A stretch of 64,000 bases of DNA from Anthopleura xanthogrammica (GCA_964019055.1 OZ025218.1:6885954-6949953); one strand, 5' to 3'. Shown: positions 47,367-58,740, counted from the first letter of the stretch. Notes: generated from the sequence alone by a model not told the origin. Program-made: numbers and translations.

Positions 47367-47688
47367 CTGGTGTTAGACTGCCACATACCACTCCAGCATC
47401 ACGGCTGTGATCACAACCAGCAGAGTTACCCCAGCCAGCATGAAGACACTGATCAATAGATTCTTCGGATCAAAAGCAATCAAGCTCTGTAAGCCATATA
47501 GGACCAGTTCCTTTGACGTTAGCAGTTGTTGCTGTAACTGCCTTGGAGTAATTCAACATGTGACACACCACGTAAGCATCTAGTATGTCCCATCTAACAT
47601 TGCATATGGTACCCCAAGTACCTTTGTATCTTACTTCTACACGTCCCTCGCTAGGAGTCTTACCATCCACTAGACGAACACTAAGCAT
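47367..47688 (-). pseudogene. SRCR class C exon with nonsense codon
   Basis: The domain is recognisable throughout (SVRLVDGKTPSEGRVEVRYK to NLTPG), but the sequence after LDCF is TGA at 47470-47472 where sisters have TCC-type codons. The last third is therefore untranslated. It sits directly next to another class C exon, an order seen nowhere else in the array. Confidence 0.8.
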
Positions 47689-47699
47689 AGAAAATGTGG

Positions 47700-48480
47700 T
47701 GAAAATTTAATTTATGAAAAGCGTTTTATGTTTTCACTTGGGCTATATTCACAATATCAAAACGTGTGGCGATGCTGCTTTACCTGATGCTCGTTTACGG
47801 GGCCAGTCATCAATGAACTACTACTCCAGTATTGGATTAAATTGGCTATGGTCAATTGACCATAGCCGCTTTAATAAATTTACATAATCAACATGTACTA
47901 TTTACAATTTTTCCAATTATTTAATTGGCCCAGTAAAGATAGGTGAGATCAAAGAGTTGAGATGTTGTCTCGTTGACTCTAAGCGTTGAATGGACGCCGC
48001 TTGAAAGTCACGTGTACGCTTACCTCTGGCAGAGGGGGTAGGCCACATTGCATTCCCCTATACCCCACCGGGTATCATATAGTATTACGTAAGAAGCTAT
48101 ACACATGAACTTATTGTTCGCGGGAAGCTATATGAAAATTATGTACAACGCCTCTTCCGCGAAAACATAAAATTTCTATTTGCCAGCAAATATTTTCTTT
48201 ATTCTCTTAGGTTCTGAAGTTACAGATACTCAGCATGTTTAATTTCTTCATTTGGATTTAATTGAAATCTAAAACATTTTCTTTTCTTTAATTTTGCTTC
48301 CTTTGCGATGGATCTTCAAAAATTCATCATCGCGTAGAAATTTGCGGCACATCCGCGTAACCTTTCTTCATAAAGAAAATATCGGTTTAAAATCCTTTTT
48401 AATAAGACTATACATGATCCGATGGTGAATAAAATGAACAACCCGGCTCCAACACGCAATTGTGAAATAATTATAATACA
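47700..48480. other. Spacer with inserted DNA and a 24-bp palindrome
   Basis: 48190-48480 is the usual intron downstream of class A exons (also at 45100-45380 and 62400-62690). About 47745-48180 is extra, with the perfect palindrome GGCTATGGTCAATTGACC + ATAGCC at 47844-47867. No gene is seen. Confidence 0.55.
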
Positions 48481-48490
48481 TCTGACTTAC

Positions 48491-48814
48491 CCATCTTACA
48501 CGTCACACCAACGTCTTCACGATGGAAACAGTACGTATTTCCCCATCCCTTGTTACTGCAGTCTGCAATCGACGTTTCTCTTCCTGAACAACGGACGTAT
48601 CTCAGCCATATTATACCCTTGACGGGTGTAAAGTTGGTGGTTTTGTATTCCTGTACTCTAGGGTAACCAAGCATACGACACACCACCTCAGCGTCTTTCA
48701 TGTCCCATCCATCATCACATACAGTACCCCACTGACCATGGTACCTGACTTCAAGTCGACCAGAATTGGCTGACCCGCTTCCTCCAACTAAACGAATTTG
48801 AACTGGTGGAGGAT
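48491..48814 (-). CDS. SRCR domain exon, class A
   Basis: 108-codon symmetrical phase-1 exon: PPPVQIRLVGGSGSANSGRL, then GTVCDDGWDMKDAEVVCRML, then SIADCSNKGWGNTYCFHRED, ending TCKMG with donor GTAAGT. Six Cys, intact. Confidence 0.85.
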
Positions 48815-48998
48815 CTGTGGATTTGTACCAACATCATCGAGGTCATTGTACAACTGACACTTGGACAAGTGTTTGAAAGAGAATAAGTACAGTTTTACTA
48901 AAGCTGTTATCTGATCAACAAATGAACTATGTAGATGATTGGCTTTGATGTGATGATATTTGAACGATTAGAGTAAAGTAGAGATTTGTCTTTCTTAC

Positions 48999-49340
48999 CT
49001 TCATTTGTCTGACAAACCACACCAGCAAGAAGTTTATTCGTGCACGCTGAAGGGACATTCCACCATCCATGGTGAGCACACTCTGCTATGTTCTTTTCTC
49101 TACCACTGCATCCCACATCATACATGAGCCTTCTTCTTGGTGTTTCTCCTTCAATATTTACAATTGCGTGTTTAGCTGCTTTGTAACCGAGCATTCTGCA
49201 GATCACGTGAGCATCTTGTACATCCCACGACCTAACCCACCAACCATCACACACTACACCCCAGGTCCCTTGATATTGGATTTCTACTTTGCCAGTATGG
49301 TTTTGATCTCCCACCAGACGAACTTTGATCGCTTTCTCCT
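48999..49340 (-). CDS. SRCR domain exon, class B with 4-residue insertion
   Basis: 114-codon symmetrical phase-1 exon. The loop after the first Cys is longer (VVCDGWWVRSWDVQDAHVIC) than in most class B copies. A similar insertion occurs at 52084-52419. Six Cys, ends VVCQTNEG, intact. Confidence 0.84.
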
Positions 49341-49938
49341 CTGAAACAAATATAATTCAATAAACAAGCAACAGTCTAATCACATTCATTACATTAACCC
49401 TTGAAACAAAGTGTACTTATTAGAGTGTAATAGTCAGATAAACACAATAGAAAACAAAAGAATCAGAGTGAAGTAGTGCTAAATATGACAAAGTGTATTT
49501 CACGGGTTTATGAGATCCACTCTATTACATAATGTTAATATGTTTTGGATATCTGTATATCTTAATAACTTAATAATAACTTTATTTATATAGCGCTCCA
49601 ATCTAAAATTCTAAGGCGCTATACAAAAAGTGAATAAATTTAATTTCAAAATCTATAAGCATTATTATAGTAAATAGTAAATCAAAACAATATAAAACAA
49701 AATGTTAGTCATTTGGGATGGTGCAAGCGTTCGTTGGTATTATTAATCGATATGGTATACAATGCGCACTCCGGTTTTCACGAATTCCCAAAAGATTTCC
49801 CTTGTGTATATTAATAAAAATAAGAATAAATTATTCCTGTTATTTGTCCACTTGCGGTAAGGGGTACTTTGATAAATGCACTAGTTGCGAACTTGGTATT
49901 AGTTCTCTTGGTCTTCTACTTACTTACACATAACGTAC
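49341..49938. repeat. Spacer duplicated at 50768-51362, with retroelement tail
   Basis: About 600 bp shared with the spacer beside the next unit, so a B-spacer-A block was duplicated as one piece. Around 49570-49642 the minus strand reads AGCGCTATATAAATAAAG then TTATTATTAAG, the look of a non-LTR retroelement 3' tail. The matching tail in the other copy is at about 51000-51062. Confidence 0.7.
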
Positions 49939-50259
49939 CCATCTTACACGTCACACCAACGTCTTCACTATGGTAACAGCCTCCATTTCCCCATCCATTG
50001 TGACTACAGTCTGCAATCGACGTTTCTCTTCCTGTACAACCGACGTTTCTCAGCCATGTTATACCCTTGACGGGTGTAAAGTTGGTGGTTTTGTATTCCT
50101 GTACTCCAAGGTAACCAAGCATTCGACACACAACCTCGGCGTCTTTCATGTCCCATCCCCATTCACATACAGTACCCCACTGACCATGGTACCTGACTTC
50201 AAGTCGACCAGAATTAGCTGACCTTCCTCCAGCTAAACGAACTTGAACTGGTGGAGGAT
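49939..50259 (-). CDS. SRCR domain exon, class A
   Basis: 107 codons: VRLAGGRSANSGRLEVRYHG, then DMKDAEVVCRMLGYLGVQEY, then CSHNGWGNGGCYHSEDVGVT, ending CKMG. The donor is GTACGT (ATGG|GTACGT). If it is not used, reading continues TLCVSK-stop, with a second GTAAGT donor inside. Six Cys, intact. Confidence 0.82.
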
Positions 50260-50443
50260 CTGTGGATTTGTACCAACATCATTGCGGTCATTGTACAACT
50301 GACACTTGGACAAGTGTTTGAAAGAGAATAAGTAGAGCTTTACTAAAGCTCTTATCTGATCAACAAATGAGATATTTAGACGATTAACTTCGATGTGATG
50401 ATATTTGAACGATAAGAGTATAGCATAGATTGGTCCTTCTTAC

Positions 50444-50767
50444 CTTTATTTGTCTGACAAACCACACCAGCAAGACGTTTATTCGAGCAAGAAAACCTCC
50501 ACCATCCTGAGTGATAAAACTTTGCTATCGACGTTTCTCTACCACTGCATCCCACATATGCAATGAGCGTTCTTCTTGGTGTCTCTCCTTCAATGAACCA
50601 AATTGCGCGTTCAGCTGCTTTGTAACCAAGCATTCGGCAGATTACGTGAGCATCTCGTATATCCCAGCCAACATCACACACTACACCCCATGTCCCTTCA
50701 TACTGGATTTCTCCTTTGCCAGTATGGTTCTGATCTCCCACCAGACGAACTTTGATCGCTTTCTCCT
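50444..50767 (-). CDS. SRCR class B exon lacking a core cysteine
   Basis: 108-codon symmetrical phase-1 exon, frame intact (GDQNHTGKGEIQYEGTWGVV to VVCQTNKG). Where sisters have SIAECYHSGWW this copy has SIAKFYHSGWW, so the fourth core Cys is Phe. One expected disulfide cannot form; the domain may be drifting toward loss or may fold differently. Confidence 0.78.
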
Positions 50768-51362
50768 CTGAAACAAATATAATTCAATAAACAAGCAACA
50801 GTCTAATCACATTCATTACATTAACCCGTGAAACAAAGTGTACTAATTATAGCGTAATAGTCAGATAAATACAATTATAGAAAACAAAAGAATTTGAGTG
50901 AAGTAGTGCTAAATAGGACAAAGTCTATTTCACGGGTATATGAGATCCACTCTATTACATAATGTTAATATGTTTTGGATATCTGTATATCATAATAACT
51001 TAATAATAACTTTATTTATATAGCGCTCAAATCTAAAATTCTAAGGCGCTTTACAAAAGGTGAATAAATATGATTTCAAAATCTATAAGTATAATAATAG
51101 TAAATCAAAAACAATATAAAACAAAATGTTAGTCATTTGGGATGGTGCAAGCGTTCGTTGGTATTATTAATCGATATGGTATACAATGCGCACTCCGGCA
51201 ATCAAGAATTCCCAAAAGATTTCCCTTGTGTATATTAATAAGAATAATAATAAATTATTCCTGTTGTTTGTCCACTTGCGGTAAGGGGTACTTTGATAAA
51301 TGTACTAGTTGCGAACTTGGTATTAGTTCATTTGGTCTTCTACTTACTTACACATAACGTAC

Positions 51363-51776
51363 CCATCTTACACGTCACACCAACGTCTTCATCATGGTAA
51401 CAGTACCATGCTTTTCCCCATCCATTGTGACCACAGTCTGCAATCGACGTTTCTCTTCCTGTTCAACCGACGTTTTTCAGCCATATTATACCCTAGATGG
51501 ATGTAAAGTTGGTGGTTTTGTATTCCTGTACTCCAGGATAACCAAGCATACGACACACCACCTCAGCGTATTTCATGTCCCATCGATACTTACATTCAGG
51601 TCATTGTTTCTTCGGCTCTAGACGTATATGCGGGGTCAGGGAAGGCCTATTACCTTCTTTTTTATTCATTTTATTTAACTGGGTATGATATGGGTTTTTT
51701 ATTGGGTCTTAGATAGGTGTCCCCAATTAGCATACTATTTATATGTAAGCTAGATGATATTGACACATAAATAAAG

Positions 51777-51809
<33 letters not shown>

Positions 51810-51899
51810 CAGTACCCCACTGACCTTGGTACCTGAATTCAAGTCGACCAGAATTGGCTGACCTTCCTCCAGCTAAACGAACTTGAACTGGTGGAGGAT
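51363..51899 (-). pseudogene. SRCR class A exon split by a retroelement, with nonsense codon
   Basis: The two ends of a class A exon (51363-51595 and about 51809-51899) are separated by foreign DNA within the segment coding TVCDDGWDM. The remaining part also has TGA in place of the TGT of VGCTGRE. Both lesions kill the exon. Confidence 0.82.
51597..51808 (+). mobile_element. Truncated retroelement 3' end with (ATT)n tail
   Basis: About 210 bp ending CACATAAATAAAGTTTATT then an ATT run, which is the 3' end of a poly(A)-lacking non-LTR element on the plus strand. It interrupts the class A SRCR exon. No coding part remains. Confidence 0.65.
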
Positions 51900-52083
51900 C
51901 TGTGGATTCGAACCAACATCATTGTGGTCATTGTACAACTGACACTTGGACAAGTGTTTGAAAGAGAATAAGTAGAGCTTTACTAAAGCTGTTATCTGAT
52001 CCACATATGAACTATTTAGATTATTGGCTTTGATGTGATGATATTTGAACGATTAGAGTAAAGTAGAGATTTGTCTCTCTTAC

Positions 52084-52419
52084 CTTCATTTGTCTGACAA
52101 ACAACACCAGTAAGATATATATTCGAGCAAGAATACTTCCACCATCCTGGGTGAGCACACTCTGCTATAGACTTTTCTTTACCATTGCATGCCACACGAT
52201 ACATGAGTATTCTTCTTGGTGTCTCTCCTTCGATGTTATAAATTGCGTGTTCAGCTGCTTTGTAACCAAACATTCGGCAGATCACGTGAGCATCTCGTAT
52301 ATCCCATGACCTATCCCACCAAGTAGCACACACTACTCCCCAGGTCCCTTGATACTGGATTTCTACTTTGCCAGTATGGTTATGATCTCCCACAAGACGA
52401 ACTTTGATGGCTTTCTCCT
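52084..52419 (-). CDS. SRCR domain exon, class B
   Basis: 112-codon symmetrical phase-1 exon with the long first loop (VVCATWWDRSWDIRDAHVIC), then EKSIAECAHPGWWKYSCSNI, ending VVCQTNEG. The third Cys context is RVACNGKE instead of CSGRE. Six Cys, intact. Confidence 0.83.
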
Positions 52420-52697
52420 CTGAAACAAATATTGTTCAATAAACAAACAACATTCTAATCGCATCGTTTACATTGCTTATATTTGATGTTGAAAGAGTGA
52501 AGACACATTTTACAGATAAATATTATAATGAACGTGGTAGAAAAAAGTAACTTGTACATTTGATAAAGATGTCAAAAGAACTAATGAAAGACTTTGATTC
52601 ACTTTATGATTTGAAAAACCTCGTTTCTTGACATAAATGAATTGAAAAACAATTAAGATTATATGAATGTCTTGTTTTGTAACTTATCTAGTTGTAC

Positions 52698-53073
52698 CTG
52701 GTGTTAGACTGCCACATACCACTCCAGCATCACGGCTGTGATCACAACCAGCAGTGTTACCCCAGCCATCATGACTACACTGATCAATAGATTCTTCGGA
52801 TCCAAAGCAATCAAGCTCTGTAAGCCATATATGACCAGTTCTCTCTTATTTTTTACGGTGTAAAATTTAACTTTTTATCCATATATGACCAGTTCCTTTG
52901 ACGCTAGCAGTTGTTGCTGTAACTGCCTTGGAGTAATTCAACATGTGACACACCACGTAAGCATCCCATATGCCCCATCCATCATTGCATATGGTACCCC
53001 AAGTACCTTTGTACCTTACTTCTACACGTCCCTCGTTAGGAGTCTTACCATCCACTAGACGAACACTAAGCAT
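52698..53073 (-). pseudogene. SRCR class C exon split by a Penelope-tail insertion
   Basis: The first part ([20 protein letters not shown] to TGHIW) and last part (LTELDCFGSEESIDQC to NLTPG) are separated by a 38-bp insert at 52841-52878 flanked by a 16-bp direct repeat (CCATATATGACCAGTT at 52825-52840 and 52879-52894). The insert plus duplication shifts the frame. Without it the exon would be a normal class C domain. Confidence 0.88.
52841..52878. mobile_element. 38-bp Penelope-like 3' tail insertion
   Basis: The inserted sequence (TTTTTTACGGTGTAAAATTT core) matches 15488-15522, the end of the Penelope-like fragment. It is flanked by the 16-bp target duplication noted for the host exon. It looks like an extremely 5'-truncated retrotransposition event. 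Confidence 0.75.
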
Positions 53074-53110
53074 AGAAAATATGGTGAAATTTGAAATTAT
53101 GTAAAGCGTT

Positions 53111-54990
53111 TTATTTAATTTAATTTAATTTAATTTAATTTAATTTACAGCTTTTATCACGCATTTTGCTACGCCTCAATGCGTTTACAATGTATATAAT
53201 AATAAAACTACAATAATAACGATAAAATATAATATATATTAATATAACTAGACTAAATTATTAATAATACTAATGATCTAAAAACGGATAAATTAATATG
53301 AGGCTGATATATGACAATGAAGATAAAAGATAAAAATCAAGTAACATAATGAGATAGTATAGTAAGGTGTTTATCAAAAATAACTCCGAGGTTGCGTGCT
53401 TCCCCATTGATCGATATGCAGTGTTGACTCATATCAATATTGGGAATAGGAGCGCGGTGTGAAAAGCGAGAATAAAAATGAACAATCTCAGTCTTAGATG
53501 GATTGTTACTAAGCCTATTTTCTAAGAAGAAAGACTGAATGTCATTAATACATTGTTCAAGATTGTTTATAGCAGAAAGTCTATTGATCACATCTTCCAG
53601 TGGAGCAAAGTATAAGATAAACAGCAGTGGGCCAAGCACTGAACCTTGTGCTACGCCAGACTTTATAGGTTGAGGATTGGACTCGATATTTCCAAGTACA
53701 ACTTTCTGGGAGCGCTCTCGTATGTAGGACTCAAACCATCGAAGCACTATTCCTGTGAAGCCATATTTGTTGTTCAACCTGTTTAAGAGTATATCGTGGT
53801 CGATGGTGTCGAAAGCAGCCGATAGGTCGAGAAGTACAAGAATTACTTCCTTCTTCTGGTCGATCGCTCTGAGAATATCGTTGTAGACACGCAGGAGAGC
53901 CGTTTCTGTGCTATGGAATTCTTGATATGCTGATTGAAATCTAGGATAAAGTTGATTTCTTGAGAGATAATCACGTACTTGATTAGAAGCAATCCGTTCA
54001 AGAACTTTTGATAAAAATGTAAGATTCGTTATAGGACGGTAGTTAGAGAAGTCCTCCTTATCTAATGAACTTTTCTTGATTTTTGGAAGTATCCGACCCT
54101 CTTTGAAGGCAGTTGGAAAAACACCCTTTTGAAGTGAAGAATTTATTAAGGCTGTTATTACAGGAAGTAGTTCCATAATACAGGTATTTAGTATTCGTGT
54201 TGGAATAGGATCGGAAGGGCATGACTTTGAAGGTGACTTCTCGATTATTTTACGTATCGAATCCGATGAGACTTGGTCAAATTTTGCCAGAGAACAGTTA
54301 AGAGGAAACTCAGGGCTAATGGGCAACTTAGACATCGGTGTAGGATGTAAAGTCTGTCTTAATTTGACGATCTTTTCAATAAAATAAGTGTTGAATGCTT
54401 CAGTGAGTTCGTGAAATGAGGTATGTGAAGGTAGAGGAGGCACTGGTTTAACCTTGAACATGCCATCAACAAGACGGAACAACTGTCTCTGATCGGCAGA
54501 CTCAATTTTAGATTTATAGTACTCAGTTTTATGTTGATCCACTAATGACGTATATTTTCTGCATTGTTCATGGTATATTTGCCTGTGTACCTCCAGACCA
54601 GAGCTCCGATAGACACGTTCCCAGCGACGTTTTTCGCGTTTAAGATCACGTAATTCGGCAGTGTACCACGGTGCGTGAGGACGGAGAGTGATGGAACGGC
54701 AAAGCTCCGGTGCGTGTTTGTCAAGTGCTTTACGTAGTTCTGTGTTGTAAAGCTCGGCTGTTTCTTCAGGATCGGGATCGTGGCTGCCGTCTCTTGGCAA
54801 AGATAACTCAAGTATATCCCGTTTAAATGCTTCCATGTCAATGTTTCTCAGTCGGCGTTGTTTGTATTGTGATTTACTGGCAGCTGGTTTGGCGAAGGCT
54901 ATAGAGCAGATCACGGCGCTGTGATCAGATGGGAGATTTTTACATGACTCACTTTCCCAGTGTGCTTTGTGAGCTTTGATGCACATTGCC
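53111..54990 (-). mobile_element. CR1-like LINE, 5'-truncated, (ATTAA)n tail
   Basis: The 549-codon frame 53337-54986 starts at the very end of the endonuclease domain (LPSDHSAV) and runs through the reverse transcriptase: KEDFSNYRPITNLTFLSKVL, motif A LVLLDLSAAFDTIDHDIL, then SGVAQGSVLGPLLFILYF. An in-frame deletion near 53575-53582 joins LEDVINRL to SAINNLEQC, removing the expected YADD catalytic motif. The minus-strand 3' end has an AATTTAAATT-type pentamer tail at 53111-53150. It is dead for self-copying. It lies between SRCR units and is opposite to no gene. Confidence 0.88.
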
Positions 54991-55151
54991 TATTAGCTTG
55001 AGGCACTCATTCCGGTTATCGCGAATTCCCGAAAGATTTCCCGTATGTATATTAATTAAAAAAATTATTCCTTTGGTAAGTCTTTTGGTAAGATGTACTA
55101 GTACTTTGGTTATTGCACTAGTTGCACTCTTGGATTAGTTCACTTGGCCTT

Positions 55152-55498
55152 CTACTTACTTATACAAAGGTTAACCATCTTACACGCCACACCAACGTCT
55201 GAACTATGGTAACAGGTCCATGCATTTCCCCATCCATTGTGACTGCAGTCTGCAATCGACGTTTCTCTTCCTGTACAACCGACATTACTCAGCCATGTTA
55301 TACCCTTGACGGGTGTAAAGTTGGTGGTTTTGTATTCCTGTACTCCAGGATAGCCAAGCATACGACACACCACCTCGGCGTCTTTCATGTCCCATCCAAC
55401 ACTACATACAGTACCCCACTGACCATGGTACCTGACTTCAAGTCGACCAGAATTGGCTGACCTTCCTCCAGCTAAACGAACTTGAAATGGTGGAGGAT
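55152..55498 (-). CDS. SRCR class A exon with altered 3' end
   Basis: The domain is intact (VRLAGGRSANSGRLEVRYHG, then GWDMKDAEVVCRMLGYPGVQ, then HNGWGNAWTCYHSSDVGVAC). The usual donor ATGG|GTAAGT/GTACGT has become ATGGTTAAC, so translation would read CKMVNLCISK-stop. A GTAAGT just before the stop could serve as an alternative donor. Six Cys. Confidence 0.7.
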
Positions 55499-55682
55499 CT
55501 GTGAATTTGTACCAAAATCATTAAGGTTATTGTACAAGTGACACTCGGACAAGTGTTTGAAAGAGAATAAGTAGAGCTTTACTAAAGCTCTTATCTTATC
55601 AAGAAATGAACTATTTAGATGACTGGCTTTGATGTGATGATATTTGAACGATTAGAGTAAAGTAGAGATTTGTCTTTCTTAC

Positions 55683-56012
55683 CTTCATTTGTCTGACAAA
55701 CCACACCAGCAAGACGTTTATTCGTGCACCATGAATGGAATTTCCACCATCCACGGTGAGCACACTCTGCTATGGACTTTTCTCTACCACTGCATCCCAC
55801 ACGATACATGAGCGTTCTTCTTGGTGTCTCTCCTTCAATGTACCAAATTGGGCGTTCAGCTGCTTTGAAACCAAGCATTCGGCAGATCACGTGAGCATCT
55901 TGTATATCCCAGTAATAATGACACACTACTCCCCAGGTCCCTTGATACTTGATTTCTACTTTGCCAGTATGGTTTTGTTCTCCCACCAGACGAACTTTGA
56001 TCGCTTTCTCCT
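55683..56012 (-). CDS. SRCR domain exon, class B
   Basis: 110-codon symmetrical phase-1 exon: EKAIKVRLVGEQNHTGKVEI, then VVCHYYWDIQDAHVICRMLG, then EKSIAECAHRGWWKFHSWCT, ending VVCQTNEG. Six Cys, intact. Confidence 0.85.
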
Positions 56013-56290
56013 CTGAAACAAATATTGTTCAATAAACAAACAACATTCTAGTCACGTTCCTTACATTGCTTGATTTGATGTTCAGAGAGTAAAGATACAC
56101 ATTATATATAAATATCTATTTTAATCAACGTGGTCAAAAAAAGTAATATGTGCATTTGTTAAATATGTCAAAAACACGAATGCAAGACTTTGATTTAGTA
56201 GATGATTTGAAAATCTTGTTTCTTGACATGATTGAACAGAAAAATTATAGGTCATCTGAATATCTTGATTTGTAAGTTATTTAGTTGTAC

Positions 56291-56630
56291 CTGGTGTTAG
56301 ATTGGCACATACCACTCCAGCATCACGGCTGTGACCACAACCAGCAGTGTTACCCCAGCCAGCATGATCACACTGATCAATAGATTCTTCGTGTCCATAG
56401 CAACCACCACCTCTCAGTTTAAGCCATATTGGACCAGTTCCGTTGATACTAGCAGTTGTTGCTGTAACTGCCTTGGAGTATTTCAAAATGTGACACACCA
56501 CAAGCAGCATATATGTCCCAGTAACCATCACTGCATATGGTACCCCAAGTACCTTTGTACCTTAGTTCTACACGTCCCTCGTTAGGAGTCTTACCATCCA
56601 CAAGACAAACAGCTACCTTGAGCGTTGCTT
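56291..56630 (-). pseudogene. SRCR class C exon with 2-bp deletion
   Basis: This copy has the longer phase-1 start ([20 protein letters not shown]) like the exon at 59863. Two bases are missing at GCTGCTTGTGG compared with GCTGCTTATGTGG in the exon at 46512, shifting the frame between the first and second Cys. An extra Cys (VCLVDG) also appears. The downstream part ([12 protein letters not shown] to NLTPG) is otherwise complete. Confidence 0.78.
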
Positions 56631-56639
56631 CTTTAACAA

Positions 56640-57150
56640 ACAGGAACGAGCTATCCTTAAATGTGTTCGTATTTTTATTCTTACGTCAAGTATAAAACAT
56701 CTGCTTAATTTTTTTTGTTATTAGTTACTCAGTTAACATTGGAATACTTTGTAAAGACTTTGTTCCGTATACGTTGTAAAGACTTTATTGTTCCTTTTTG
56801 TCTAGCTCGATTAGCTTCTTAGTTCAATTCTAGGTTACCAAAACCTTGAACTAATTTCTATCAAATTATTATGGTCATTTTTATTTTAACTTTCTTTATG
56901 GTATAAATATAACTTTCAGACTGAATATTAAGGACAACACTAAAATACAACAAGGCTTCTTTTGAATATCCGTACTGACTTCCTAACTACGAAAAAATAG
57001 TACGCATTGAGATATAAAAATTAAAACTTTACCTTTTTTAGTTTGGTAAACAAAATAAAGCAAATGAAGCACCTTTGTATCTTGCTTCCTGCTTGAAAAG
57101 TATGTTTGAAAGAAAACATAGCGGAAGAAAATTAATATCCAACTATATTT
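56640..57150. other. AT-rich spacer, no gene seen
   Basis: About 500 bp similar in part to 60210-60480 (ACATTGGAATRC and CTTTGTTCCG words), i.e. the conserved upstream flank of the longer-type class C exons. Nothing coding recognised. Confidence 0.4.
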
Positions 57151-57157
57151 GTTTCAG

Positions 57158-57440
57158 AAGAGAAGGCGATCAAAGTTCGTCTGTTGGGAAATCAAAACCA
57201 TACTGGCAAAGTAGAAATCCTTGGTAGTAGTGTGTGATGGTTGGTGGGATACCTGGTGAGATATTCGAGATGCTCACGTGATCTGTCGAATGCTTGGTTA
57301 CAAAGCAGCTGATCACGCAATTTATAACATCGAAGGAGAGACACCAAGAAGAGGGCTCATGGTTGATGTAGGAAAAAGTGGCAGAGAAAAGTCCATAGTA
57401 GAGTGTGCTCACTGGGGATGGTGGAAGGTTCGTTCGTATT
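57158..57440 (+). pseudogene. Inverted, decayed SRCR class B exon
   Basis: After TTTGTTTCAG the plus strand reads KAIKVRLLGNQNHTGKVEI, then a frameshift at the WGVVC segment, then DAHVICRMLGYKAADHAI, EGETPRRGLMVDVGKSGREK and HWGWW. The third core Cys is Lys. The 3' end is lost into spacer sequence. Orientation is opposite to nearly all other SRCR exons. Confidence 0.78.
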
Positions 57441-57524
57441 ATTAGGCATGGTACGTATTCAGTTTGCTTGAGTTTTGAACACATCCCGAGAATTATAAAT
57501 GCTCGCACTCCGGTTATCATGACT

Positions 57525-57678
57525 AGCAGAAATCAGAGTTACATTCCATTGCCTTCAAACAATTTCTTTAAGTCTTTGCATTTGGGTAAGTTTTTATACT
57601 TTCACTGTATTGTTGACCCAAATGCCTCGACTTGAAATAACTGTTTGAAGACAAAGGAGTGTAACTCTGATATCTGCT
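57525..57678. mobile_element. 154-bp foldback MITE with TA target duplication
   Basis: Both halves are inverted copies over about 65 bp, starting AGCAGAAATCAGAGTTACA and its near-complement at the right end. TA flanks each end, as for Tc1/mariner-type elements. It splits a spacer sequence that is continuous in the paralogues near 49760 and 55020. Confidence 0.75.
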
Positions 57679-57830
57679 ATTACCCCAAGATTTCCCGTAT
57701 GTATGTCAATGAGAAAAATATTCATGTTGGTATTCTCGCTGAAGAGACACTTTCGTAAATGCACTTGTTGCACTCTTTGTATTCGTTGGTTAACTTGGTC
57801 TTCTACTTAGCATACTTACACATAACGTAC

Positions 57831-58044
57831 CCATCTTACACGTCACACCAACGTCTCTACTATGGTAACAAGGCCACCATACTTCCCCCCATCCATTGTG
57901 ACTGCAGTCTTCAATCGACGTTTCTCTTACTGTACAGCCGACGTTCGTCATCCATATTATACCCTTGACGGATGTAAAGTTGGTGGTTTTGTATTCCTGT
58001 ACTCCAGGGTAACCAAGCATACGACACACCACCTCAGCGTCTTT
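57831..58044 (-). pseudogene. SRCR class A exon, 5' third deleted
   Basis: Only the part from KDAEVVCRML onward remains (later CTVRETSIEDCSHNGWGE, ending VTCKMG with donor GTACGT). The upstream half, with the first Cys and acceptor, is missing: the exon runs straight into the 3' flank of the neighbouring class B exon (ACTAAAGCTCTTATCTGATC), the footprint of a deletion. Confidence 0.82.
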
Positions 58045-58146
58045 ACTAAAGCTCTTATCTGATCAACAAATGATCTATGTAGATGACTGGTTTTGATGTG
58101 ATAATATTTGAACGATTAGAGTAAAGTAGAGATTTGTGTTTCTTAC

Positions 58147-58476
58147 CTTCATTTGTCTGACAAACCACACCAGCGAGATCTTGATTCGAGCACCATGAAG
58201 AGACTTTCCACCATCCTGGGTGACCACACTCTGCTATGGACCTTTCTGTACCACTGCATCCCACAAGATCCATGAGCGTTCTTCTTGGTGTCTCTCCTTC
58301 AATGTTCCAAATAGCGTGTTTAGCTGCTTTGTAACCAAGCATTCGGCAGATCACGTGAGCATCTTGTATATCCCACAAATAATGACACACTACTCCCCAG
58401 ATCCCTTGATACTCGATTTCTACTTTGCCAGTATGGTTTTGATCTCCCACCAGACGAACTTTGATCGCTTTCTCCT
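58147..58476 (-). CDS. SRCR domain exon, class B
   Basis: 110-codon symmetrical phase-1 exon: KAIKVRLVGDQNHTGKVEIE, then GVVCHYLWDIQDAHVICRML, then RSIAECGHPGWWKVSSWCSN, ending VVCQTNEG. Six Cys, intact. Its normal class A partner downstream is the truncated copy at 57831-58044. Confidence 0.84.
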
Positions 58477-58740
58477 CTGAAACAAATATTGTGCAAAAAA
58501 CATATAACAATCTAATCACATCCATTGATTTGATGTTCACATTATATATAGATAGCTATAGTGAGTACGCCAACACCCGGGGTTCATTTCACCTCCGATG
58601 TTGGTGACCCGCATCAACAGACACCTCGTGTGAAATAGAATTTTCGTTTTCTGCGTTTTCTCTTGAGAGGACAGATACATTTTGTTGACTATCTAGTTCA
58701 TGGTATAAGGTCAGTTGGAAGACCACTAATTTACACATAC

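Noticed and set aside
58589..58740. C-terminal extension of the SRCR exon at 58741 (open for 44 more codons)
   Set aside because: A GTATGT donor at the conserved position gives a symmetrical exon like its sisters; the extension is intron read-through.
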